Source of the DNA: Piscicola geometra
Taxonomy: Eukaryota > Annelida > Clitellata > Hirudinida > Piscicolidae
DNA length: 64,000 nucleotides
Assembly: GCA_943735955.1 (NCBI GenBank)
Contig: OX030959.1
Coordinates: 7,922,732-7,986,731, forward strand
Reading direction: 5' to 3'
Each line of letters starts with the position of its first letter. Within the stretch, counting starts at the first letter, position 1. Shown piece by piece: positions 49,821-60,799 of the stretch. Position numbers and translations under genes: made by a program. Under the pieces are notes generated by a model, which was given only the letters and a program-made list of their open reading frames with translations, was not told where the DNA came from and ran no database searches.

Positions 49821-50601
49821 CTAACTGGGAGGGTATCCAGGTCTGTCCCACACCCAGTTCTTCCTGTCTTCAGTCCCTTCTTTACTATCTGCCCTTTTTT
49901 CCTTGCTTCTCTTATTTACGCTTTCTGTGTCATCCTTCTGATTACTGTAGCCGGCCTGGGCATTTGTTTCAAATTTATAGTTCTCTGTGTAATGAGGGTC
50001 GTTGTTTGCCTTTTTATGAGCAGGGTTGTATGCCGTTAGAAGTCTTTCTTGCTGATTTTTTTGTTTTACTTTTGTTGTTGGTGTTTTTTTAATGAATTCG
50101 TTTCCTGATTTTTACAACCAGAGTTTTGTGTGTGTCATTTTTGAGTTTTGATGTTTCTGTAGTGAACGTTTTTTAAATTTTATTCTTTTTTTTGTGAGTT
50201 TGTTTTTCATGTCACTTTTGAGTACGTTTCCGACGCTTATTCGATGTTTTTGTCGTTGTGACTAATGGCTGCAGAAGTTGTTGTGCAGAATTTATTGTTA
50301 TGGCTGCTATGGCAGCATTGGCGTTCACAGCGTCATAATTGTCTGCGGCAGTGTTCCTGTGATGCCATTGGAAGAATTAATTGCTACAACGTGTCTACTT
50401 TTTTAGGTCTTTGAAAAACTTAAATTTTTTAAATATTTAAAATAAAGTTTGTTAATGTTAATGTCCAAAGGAATTCAAAATCAAACTTTTGTTGACCAGA
50501 CCTTCGAAGCCCAGCTGCTTGCACTTGAATGTCGCCAGCGTGTGGTCGAGGTCTCCGCTGTGTTCAGAGTCCATTACGAACTTGTAGCGTTTTGTCTCCA
50601 A
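49821..50601 (-). CDS. Two 3'-terminal exons of an unidentified gene (partial)
   Basis: Exons 50601-50487 and 50104-49821. The first is entered by TTCATCAG|TTGGAG and left at AAAA|GTTTGA in phase 1. The second is entered by AAAATCAG|GAAACG in the matching phase. They read LETKRYKFVMDSEHSGDLDH..., then a polar Lys/Asn/Glu-rich tail ending RKNWVWDRPGYPPS and a TAG at 49823-49821. Codon content is protein-like and unlike the surrounding AT-rich DNA. No start or upstream exon was found between 50601 and the gene at 51503, so the rest is missing, or is an alternative 3' end of that gene. The family is not recognised. Confidence 0.4.
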
Positions 50602-51502
50602 CTGATGAACTGTCCAATTAGGAAGTGTTGTTTAGTTTTGAGACTTTTGATAGTTTTAGTTGAAAGGGTTTTTAAAAGAAAATTAATTGGCAAAAATGCG
50701 CTTTGTACATGGTTTTTATCTTAGTTATGACTATGATTGATTTTATCGAAATTAATTGAAATAGTAAAATGAGGGAAATCCACGTTAAATAAATGAACAA
50801 ATAAATTATTGTATTCATCATCTTTTGAGGTCGTAGTGCCTGACAAATGGGGTCACTTATCATAGGAGTCGGTAACGAAAACTTCAAAACTTCTGTGGTG
50901 ATTCATAAAAGTTGTTTTTTAGAGAAATTCATATTCAATCAAAAAACTATTCGAAAGAAATTTAATGGAATGTAATAACTTCAACTAATTAGAAAAAATG
51001 TTTATGTAAAATAAAACAATTGAATTTTACATAAGTGCGTGTGTTAACTGCCAATTCATATGAAATGGTTGAATATTATTTCTTCTCGATCTAAGCATTT
51101 TTGCGGCTAAAAATATTCAAATGTCTTGTTTTTAGAATGTTTAAGGAATTGCAAAGCATTGATGGAACCCGATAGCATAAATATCACAACGTCTTATGTT
51201 TATTAAATCCTTGTTTTTACGTGACAAGACGTTACTTTGTGTTTCTCGTTAGGACTAAGCAATCGTGTCTCTGATAAGCTAAACGACAAATCAAGTGCTC
51301 ACGAAAATAAAACAATTATTTTAAGAGTTGCAAAAAAGAATCCAAAAAATTCTGAGAATAATTTATTGATTTTAAGTATTTAATACAAATTACGAACAGA
51401 TCAAGAAGGTTGCTGGGGGATCATTTAAGTCGGTAACAAAAAGTAAATAAAAACATTTTTTTTACAATATCGAACAACAAAATTCTATCTCAAACAGAGA
51501 GA

Positions 51503-54500
51503 TTAGAGAGCAAACACGACGATGAATAAGCAGTAGAAGAGGAGAGTGAGGAGGACGAGGAGGAAGAGGCATGCGTCCACACACACCACCAACGTGCGTG
51601 CTCCCCTCTTCCTGCAAGACACCAAACACGAGAATGCGGAGTTTGCATTACTCAGAGGACCGCCTTTAATCTGCTGTCTGCAACCATCGCCATTGTGCTT
51701 CGTCCTTTTCTTTGACTTCTGCCTCCTTGTTTTATTGTCCATTGCAGAACTGGTACTTTTCAACTTATTTTTCTTGTTGGCATTCCCGCGATGGGGACTT
51801 TTGTGGATGACAAAGAACTTGTCGTTAGAGGGGCTCTCGTGTGCCTGGAGGCGATCACTCAAGCAAGATGGCGACTCCAGATTGCGTATTTCTGAAGCTG
51901 AGCTGCTCTCGTCCTCGTCGTGGATGTTGAAACTCAACTCCAGTTTCTCGTTCTTTTGCATATCGTTGATGCTCGAATGGAGATGATTGTGGCTTTGGAG
52001 AGTCTGGTTATTGTTCGTATCTTCTCTGAACTCGCTCACACAACTTTCTCCAAGCTGACAACTACCTTGATTGCAGCTTACGCTCTCACAGAAAAAACGA
52101 TTTACTTTTAAAAGCTGCTCACGTTTCAAATGATTTTCGAGCAATTGGCAGCAATTAGCAGGGATTTCGTGTTGTGCGTTGAAGATTTCCAGTGAGATGT
52201 TTTCTTTAATATGCGGTAAGTTTCGTAATTTCGCTGTTGAAACAGTTTCGGAGTTCTGTTTTTGATTTTGTAGATGTTGCTTTGAAAGTTGTGTGTTGTG
52301 GTGTTGGTGTTGTTGACGTTGTAGAAATTGTTGAAAATGGTGTCCTTGTTGCTGGTGAAGCTGCGTTGGAAGATCGTGGAAGGCTTCTTTGTTGTTTCGG
52401 CAGAGTCTCCTCAAGAGCTGCAGGTCTTCAATGTCCTTTCTCACTTCGTCACTTATGTCATAAATTGAAAAAGTTTTCAAGATGCCATTAGGAATTTTGT
52501 TAGTTTTTTGAATAAACCTTCCATTATTCAAATCTATCGGATTGTTTAACGAATTCGAAGGTTTCGGATGCGCAGTGGCTGTGATGTTGACGCTGTCATT
52601 GACGGCATGTTTGGAGACTTGCGAGTACTGCGAAGGCAGGGTGAGGAGAGTGTGTCTTAGTTCGTTTGCCACGTGAGAGCACTGTTGTGGGGAAGTTTTG
52701 TAGGGGAATGTAGAGCGGTTGAACTCGTATTTGTGAGCCGAGTCTTCATCATGCCTACTGATGCTTCCACAGCCTGTCTTGAGTACATTAGTGTGGTCAT
52801 TCAAGCGTTTGAAATTATGGGAGTTGAACTTTTTAGATACATTATTGTTGGTGTCATGGATGCTATCATTGGCGGAATAAGGACTTTGCAAGGAATTAAA
52901 GAGCGAATTAGAAGATTGATTACTCGGTAAATTTCTAAGGCTAGACTCTTGCTTTGTCAAGTTTTCTGCAGGCTTGAAGGATTCAACAAAGTTATTTAAT
53001 GAGTTTCTATGCGCTTCAGTACCTCCCACTGTACCGGTAGTTACAAGCTCTGAAGCTATGCTCTCAAAAGAAATATCAGCCTTGGTATTACAAGAAGATG
53101 TTATGTGCACTGAAGGCAAAGATTTCCTACGCTGCTTGGGAGAGGTGTCATTTTGCTGGAAGTTGGAAGGCACAGTAGAGTGCTTGATTGAGGTGTTCCT
53201 TTTGTGTTTCACTTGATGATCGATGCTTGATGGAGAGTTTTGAAACTTGCAAGGACACCTCTTGTTTTCACTCACACAACCGAAGCAACAGCAACACGAC
53301 CACCACGAACCACGGCATTCCGAAGAATTACGGCGCTTCGTGAAACATTCAACGCACCTCGTCAAAACTTTCCCGTTCCCTTGTCTCGAAAAGTAATTAC
53401 CGTTTTCATTGCCGCTCTCATTGTCGATGTTACTGTTGTTGTTGTTGTTGTCGCCGGCGTCATCATTCCTGTTGTTGTGTTTTTCGGTGTGGTAGCTGGC
53501 GAGAGCAACAAGATTAAAGAGTATGGAGATGACGGATACGAGCAGAAAGCCGATCGGACAGAAGGCTGCAGAAAGAATAAATTCGATTAGAAGCACGTAG
53601 GCATGGGAAGTGAAGCATTAATTCAAATGGAATATTAATAAACTCCACAACTTTTAAATGAAGAATGGGAATTGCAATTGCAAATTTTTTCAAGCATTCT
53701 TTTTTTTTCTCTATTCATTCATAATTGTGAAAAAACTGTAGCTTTTTAAAAATTAATTCTTGGAATTAAACATCTGTGTGCCAATTTAAATATAAAAAAG
53801 TAAAAACAAACGAAGAAGAAAAACAGAGAAAGAATAACAATTCTAGGCTCATTTTGTTTGTTTTTTATATCATTGAAAGAAGTAATGTAAACGTAAACTT
53901 TTCCATATCCGTCAGGTCGTTAGGAAGAAATTACGATTTTTATATCTTAATTTCTGTTCACGCGGCTTAGGTTGAACTTTAAGGCGCCTATCCTTTTTCC
54001 ACGAATTTTCGGCTACGAGGGTGTGGGAATGGAACTCACGACCTATAGCTATAAAGCGTGGAGTCGTTATCCACGAGTCGTTAACCACTCAGTCACCCGA
54101 ACAAGTAAAAAACAAATATCGCTATAATCTCAATCCTTTTTTTATTGTCGCTTTAATCTAATTATTTTAATTCGTTTATTTATATTTATTTAAAGAAATC
54201 AACTTAATTATTAATTATTTGTCTTTTTTAAGTAAATAGTTTAATGAACACTTCATCTCTTCTGTTTTCAAAGTAACACAGAGGCAAAAGGCTTTGACGA
54301 TATGCCTCTATGAAACGCCAGGTTCTCGTCTTCATCGCTCTCGCATAAATTGCCATCAAATTACTAACCAGCGTTCTCATCACAACCAGCACCATTATTG
54401 TAGAACTGATTTTAGGATTGTGTTTTTTTTAATGCCTACATTGTTTAATTCTTTCCATTAACCTCTCACTCGAACATGACAAGGAATACCATTCAAAAAG

Positions 54501-57500
54501 CAGCAACTCCAAATAATATTATCCCAGATCACCCTTCACAAACACTCACCATACTCACGAACAGACTCCCACTCACCAATGAGAGGGATGGCAGAGATGC
54601 TGCTAGGGGAAGCTTCGGAGCAAATTCGTTGGATTTGAATGCTGTAGACTCCGAGCATGAAAATTAATGATGGAACCTGAAAGATGAAAAATGTAATAAA
54701 TTTTTTTATTTGTTGAAATGTTTTTTAATTATTATAAATTCAAATAATTTTTGCCAATTTATTACTATTATTTTGCTTCATAATGCGTTTGATTCTTGAC
54801 TAGAAACCTTATCTTTTCAGACAGAACACGGTGTTTTGACACTTTTATTAAAATCAAGAATTAAAATAAAATATATAATAAAATATAACGTTGAATATTC
54901 TAATTCTAACATTATTTCGAAATCTAAATGTCGTGGAAATTTTTATTTTCGATTAACCCATTAACGCATGACTCAAAGGAATTAATTAATTTTTTTACAT
55001 TTTATTGAAAAACTGATTCTAAAAAATAAAATCAAAAAATTAGTCTGAAATATTTTATACAAAAAAAGTTATAATGAAAATAAAAAATGTCCTTTAAAAA
55101 GGACACTATGCATTGCTACTGACGGTAATCACGATTCATGGTAGATGCTGAAGCACTCCAAATGTAAAGCTACATTACATTCAAGGCATTTCTTTTCCAC
55201 TTTCTTTCCACATTGCTTGCATTATTTTTTGGCCATCTTCAATTTTACCAATAAAATGATCTTTTCCATCGTATCGGACATCTGCAACACGCTTTTAGCT
55301 AAATTCATGGATTCTTTTTTTTCTTTTTTGATCTGTTTGAAACCATATGAAAAAATTATAAATATTTCAGTATAACATGGAGTGTCTTTTGGTAAGCATT
55401 TTATTAGTTTAGATACCACTGATCCACCAAGTCCTAATTCGCTATTGAACTCTTCCGAGGCTCCTTGATACGGGTAACAGTTTACCAAATACCCAAGCCT
55501 ATTATTTAGGCACCAAACTTTATATCCAAACCTTATGGGTTTTCCTCTGATAAACTGTTTTGATGAATGCCTTCCATAATATGGAACCATTGATTCATCA
55601 ATCGCCAAATGACATTCTTTGGGCCAAAATTTGAGAAATCTTTCATTCATAGCATCAAATAATGGACGCACTTTGGCCATCTTGTCTAACTTATTAATTT
55701 TCTCGTTGTCATTGCAATGCAAATATCTTAATAACTCTTCAAATCTGTTGACAGTCTTACAGCTAGATTGTGTACATCGTCGCTCTGTTCCCAGTACATC
55801 CTGCGGTTGGCCAAAGGAACATAACCTGAAAGCATGAGTAAAGCCAGCACCACTCTATATTCATTTTCAGTAGCATTCAGCTGTTTTAGTTTTTGGCTGT
55901 CATATAAATTTGACATGTCTGTTATTAGCTTGATGACTGGTACATCCAAAAATAAATTAACCAATGTGAGAGGAGACATGTTTTCTAAATTTGGTTTGTT
56001 CTCTGAACTATTATCTGCCAATAATCCAGTAGTAATGTCTTTTTTGGTCCATCTCCGATCAATTTTACTTTTTTTTAGCTGGCCTTTTTACAGCAGTTTC
56101 TTCTCTACTTATAGTGGTTTTCTCTTCCCCAATTTTGGAAATTACTATTTCTGCTTCTGCATTTAGCTGGTTTCTTGATAAATTATCTAGGGTACCTTCA
56201 CCATCTTCGGGTCCACTATCCTCATCAGAGCAGTTTGGGTCAGTAGGAGGAATAATGTCTATATCTGCTGAAAAGAAATCATTGTCATCTTCCAAAATAC
56301 TAATGATTTCATGAAAAGCGAATCTGAAAATAATTGTTTTTACCATCAGTATTACTGCATAGCGTCCTTAAAAAAGGACACTCAATAAAACACAGTTTTT
56401 GGAAATAATATTACATGTAAAATGAAATTTATTTTAAAATAAGATATAAGAATGAATAACAATAAAATAATGTTATAAATTATGAATGGTAGACATTAAA
56501 TAAAATTATAAATAATTTTTTTTCATGAGCCATGACAAAAACATAAAAAATTTAGTTATCGCCTCGAAAAATCAGAATATCGAAACAATCTATCAATTTC
56601 AAATCACCAAAATTTTTTTAAACAAAGACTTCAGTTTATATAGAACAGGATTAGTTGCAAAGATAATAAATATAATCAAGATAACTATTATAAAAAAAAC
56701 TTTTTATTGCTGTCCTTAAAAAAGGACAGTATGCGTTAATGGGTTAATAAGAATTTTCAATTTATTTCCACAAACTAAAATTGTTTTAAAATTTTAAAAA
56801 CTCACTTTTTAAATTTTTTTTTTAAATTCCCATTTGAAAAAAATATTTATTGATGTCAAAAATCAAATGTAATTCACTGAAATACCAACAACGTTTTTAC
56901 CAAGAATTTGTAACGTGCACGATTTTATAAACATATTATATAAGTTTTTCAAACGCCTTGTTTACTGAAATATAATAACACAGTTCAAAATTCCTATAAT
57001 TTATTTATAAACTAAATGAAAAAAAGTAAATCGAAAATTTCCCTACCTTGACGCACTTGTAGGAGGGGAGTCTCAGGAGGAAGAGCAGAGGCAGACCCAG
57101 GAGACCAGTGGGTCCAAGGAGACTGAAGGCGTAGGAAGGGAGTTTCCTGCTCAACAGCAACAACAACTCCAGGTCTTTGCAGCCTTGAGGCAGGTTTGAG
57201 AGGGTGTTGGAGTGGAGGTCGGTGGAGGTTGGAGAGGAGTGGAGAGGCGATGGATTGACATCGCCATGATCGTTTGATGGGAGACCCGAAGACCTGTGTT
57301 GAATATTTCATTTGAGGTAACGTGGTTTAGAGTGATTTATTGCTTGCTTCTGAATAATTAACCATTTTATTCTTTTTGTGTGAATGTTTTCATTCTTTTT
57401 TCACTAAATTTTTATATTAAATAATCAAATTTAAAACAAAATATGAATATTAAATTACTTTTTTTTAAAGCGTAAAAGTTTTTGAAAAGCTGCTGAAATT

Positions 57501-60500
57501 GATTTTTTTAAAAGAAGTAAGTTATCTTAGAGTTTAACGCAAACCGTTAGAGCAAATTGTATGGGTGAAGACTCTTTCAAATGAGTTTTTTTTTCAATTC
57601 GTAGAACTTTTCATGCTCAAAAGCATTTGATTCACCGTCTTTTTTTATATAAAAACTTTTTTTAATTAATTTCTGAAAAAAGTAAAAAAGATGCATTTGA
57701 AAGAGAGAAAAAACATGTAAGACACGTTGAAGGAAGGACGAGCATCGAAAGAAAGATGAAAATTAACATGGTTTTGTCGATCTCAAAACCAAAAAAACTC
57801 AAAATGTATTATTCTTTTTTTAAAATTATTTATTTTCAGGTTTATTTTTCAAAAGAAAAAATATGAAAGTAAATGCTTCAGCACACTCCGCATACTTTAA
57901 CGTGCTTTTTATACGCGACACAAACTATTCAGCCAAAAGTTATAGCAGTATAGTGTTTTCGCATGAAAAATCTAAAATAAATTTAACGATTGTGGAAGAG
58001 CCGAATCTATTTTTTCGTGACTTACTTTTCGGTGTATTGTTTTGGCTTAATGGAAATTCCCGCATCAAGTATTATGTTGCCATCTGCTACATTTCTCGGC
58101 GCATTCACAGAAAAGCTTCAAATCAAGGCAAATAGTGGATGAGAATTTGATGTTTTTATTAAATAATTTATATATATATATCTTTATTTAAAACTTCAAA
58201 CACTGCATCGAACATAGCTTCAAGAGCGTCCCTAGAGAGCACTATATTTCAATGAATGCGAAGTTTTGAAAGAATTGCATTTTTCATAGAGTGAGATAAA
58301 AAGAAATCGTTTCATTGACGTCTTAATGTAATGTTCTGTGGGGTTGAAGCTCTGAATACTGAAGAAAAAACCATCCCATTCTTAAAGCCTTAGGTTTTAT
58401 ACTCAAAACTTTATTTTATTTTATTTTTTTAATTAATTTTTTTATACCAAATGAAAAATAACTAAAGGGGAGAAATTAAAGATGCTTGGTAGAATGCTCC
58501 TTGTGCTGACATCTAGATTGCTGTTTTACGTGGAGTATTCACAATCCAAAATAAAAGTTAAGACTTAGAAGATGAAATGAAGCTCACGAATGGTCTCCTG
58601 ACCAGTCGATGTATTACGAGCTTGGAATGCAAAAGTTTTTAATGCTCTACAAGTCTTTTCTTACTTCTCCTTCTTTTTTTCCCTCCTCAAGATAATTTTT
58701 TAATTCTAAACATAGTTGTTTTTTCAAAAGTTTCAAGTGATTTTGATTGAAAAACTTCTTTTTTAAAACTACTCTTCTGCAAGCCCATTTCGCTATTTTT
58801 GGCATGACATGAATCTTCATTTTAGATGTTTTTTCAACTATTTCACTTTTATTTGAAATTATTCTTTTTTATTGCGTCCAAAACAGAAGATTCCACATAC
58901 ATCTCAGTTCTAAAAGGGAATTGGAAAAGTGGATACTTGATAATCCACACCCACATAGAACCAAGTTTGCCTTGTCTGCTTTGAAAGGCAGAAAGGCTCG
59001 CGTGAATAATAAAAGACTTGAAATATGTATAATTAATATTTTTAAATAAAATTTTTAACAATTTGAGTATTTGAAGATGACTGCTTGGACATTTAAATGA
59101 TAAAAAGATTTTTTCCAGTTTTTTGATGGATAAATAATTGAATTAAACTTTTTTGCTTTAAAAATAAACTCAAAATTTTGTTCCTGAAAGAGCATATAAG
59201 GCCGTTTTAGCCTCTTCGGGAGGGAAAATGGTGATTTGAGTACCAACGCATTTCAATTCCATGTGAAGCTGTCTCTCATGTTTCAGAACTTTATTTTTAT
59301 TATTTTACTTGACGCATTTATTTACACCGATCTACCGTTCGATGCATCAATAAGGCATCACCTCAATCGATTCGTTAATACATCTTCATGCATTAATATG
59401 TGGACTCCATACATCAATTATACTTCCAATAAACAATTAGTTTCTTATTCATAATATTTTTCATCGATTTATATAGTGCCTATTTTTCGCTCATTCATCA
59501 TTCTTCCACAGAGTTTTCATCCGCCTTCAAGCATCTTTCATTTCCAATCTTTCCATCCAACATGCACCTTCCGTCAAGCCATCCACCAGCCAAACCAGCA
59601 CCTGATTTCGCTGCCGGACAGTCTGAACTTGGGGCTGTTGAAAATTTCAAGCGAAGTTGTTACATCAGAATTTAAAGAAAATGAAAAGGATGGCGGTTGA
59701 AAGGAAGGTGGGGAAGATGATGATGATTGCGATGAGGGTGGCGAGGACAAGGATGATGGCAGTGATGAAGATGATGAAGATAATAGTGATGATGAAGACG
59801 ACGAAGAGGATAATGGAGACGATGAAGAAGTGGATATACTGAATGAGTTTCCATCTTTCTGGAACATTCCGTTCAGTATTCTCAGCACTGCGAGGCAGCG
59901 GTACTGGTCGAATGGAAAAAAGAAGCCGTTCGACAGACAACTCACACACGCGTCCAGAACTCGGGTGTCTTTAGTTAAAAAAGAAGAGGAAAAAAATGGA
60001 GAAAAAGAAGAAGATGGAGAAGAATCAGAGGTGTGTTTGTAGTCTTTCAGGAGGGAATGGGTGAAGTTGTTGTGGTTGTTGTTATTATCGTTCTTGATGA
60101 TACTGTTAGCGCTCTGATGATGAAGATGATAACGATGATGATGAACATTATTGTTGTACATATTATTATTAATATTATTTTTTATATTTATTTTTCCATA
60201 AGGATCACGGTCTCCGGCTGAGTTGGGCATCGTTGGCTGGCTCGTCTTGTTTCCGTTGTTTGTTTGCCAACTGTTTGAAAGGAGGAACGTATTGAAATTT
60301 TCTCCAAATATCCCTTGAGAGAAGAGATTATTTCTCTGGGAAGTTCATCTTTTAATTTTTTCGGAAAGCAATTTTCTATTCAGAAATGTCAAAAGAACCA
60401 AAAATATTTGTGATACATTTTATTGAAGCCACATCAATAAAAAAATTATATTTATAATACCAATAATAATCTATTTGAAAAACGCAAATGAGCTCAATTG

Positions 60501-60747
60501 AAACAAAACTGGAAAGTAAATATGGAGGGGCATTAAGACAAAGAAGCTTTAAGATCAGTTGGATTGCTGGGCGAGATAAGCTGAGTGATTTGGTGGATTG
60601 AAAAAGTGGGGTGATGAAGATGAACAAATCTATCAAAAAAGAAGTTTAAAAAAAGAGAGGAAAAATAGGAAGGATGGGCGAAGAGAAGAGTACTTACCCG
60701 TGTAAGAGGGTGACATACGGACTCCATGAAGGCAGTGAGGGTGGCAT
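51503..60747 (-). CDS. Multi-pass membrane protein of unknown family, 5 exons
   Basis: Exons on minus: 60747-60698, 60270-59602, 57293-57047, 54676-54577 and 53565-51503. Phases agree at every junction, and the donors include GTAAGT, GTAGGG and two weaker sites. The product is 1042 residues if ATG 60747 is the start, though the frame is open further upstream. Residues 17-239 are Asn/His- then Ser-rich, with a Cys-containing island (LDACVSCLSNGFFFPFDQYR). Hydrophobic segments lie at ~298-316 (LLGPTGLLGLPLLFLLRL), 323-340 (VPSLIFMLGVYSIQIQRI), 356-380 (AFCPIGFLLVSVISILFNLV...) and the extreme C-terminus (CLFLLVLLTLLFYCLFIVV). A long polar region with a Cys/Trp cluster (WWSCCCCFGC) separates the last two. 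I do not recognise the family. A piggyBac copy sits in the intron between exons 3 and 4, and a SINE lies between exons 4 and 5. Confidence 0.68.
53950..54104 (-). mobile_element. tRNA-like SINE, second family
   Basis: On the minus strand from 54104, GGGTGACTGAGTGGTTAACG (A-box-like, 54095-54081) is followed by GGTCGTGAGTTCCATTCC (B-box-like, 54043-54026). The 5' part looks tRNA-derived, of Ser/Leu type with a long variable region. A non-tRNA tail runs to about 53950. No clear target duplication was found, so the borders are approximate. It differs from the SINE at 25866. Confidence 0.55.
54957..56743. mobile_element. piggyBac-like DNA transposon (1787 bp)
   Basis: Flanked by TTAA at 54953-54956 and 56744-56747. 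The perfect 13-bp terminal inverted repeats are CCCATTAACGCAT and its complement. An internal inverted repeat starts with the palindrome TGTCCTTTAAAAAGGACA at 55088-55105 and its counterpart at 56380-56364; extra homology runs inward (CTATGCA...TACTGA.GGTAA). A third palindrome lies next to the right end at 56711-56728. TTAA duplication, short TIRs and internal inverted repeats are the established signature of piggyBac elements. The element lies in an intron of the membrane-protein gene. Confidence 0.93.
55139..56346 (-). pseudogene. piggyBac transposase remnant
   Basis: Reads in several frames on minus. An acidic N-terminus (56346-56065, ending in a poly-Lys homopolymer frame break) is followed by the N-terminal domain (about 56065-55728, SPLTLVNLFLDVPVIKLITD). 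A further frame break precedes NRFEELLRYLHC and the catalytic region with AIDESMVPYYGRHSSKQFIR, which holds the first catalytic Asp. After LPKDTPCYTE the expected segment with the second and third catalytic Asp is missing. After another frame change comes the Cys-rich C-terminal finger (CKQCGKKVEKKCLECN, near 55222-55139). At least three frame breaks and an internal deletion make it non-functional. Confidence 0.85.
57310..59590. other. Intron 2 of the membrane-protein gene
   Basis: AT-rich sequence holding several blocks shared with copy A, including the nearly identical segment at 58515-58645. No exon or element is recognised within it. Confidence 0.4.
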
Positions 60748-60799
60748 GTTTTCTTTGCTTGAATTCCATTTCTGGATTGGATGGAAGAGTTCATTGAAA

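Noticed and set aside
57012..57311. 99-residue minus-strand ORF with ATG
   Set aside because: Overlaps a real exon in another frame; the phase-consistent frame encodes the hydrophobic segment instead.
60533..60769. ORF starting MEFKQRKHATLTAF as the first exon of the membrane gene
   Set aside because: Its frame leaves the GTAAGT donor in phase 0, whereas the next exon needs phase 2; the MPPSLPSWSP frame fits.
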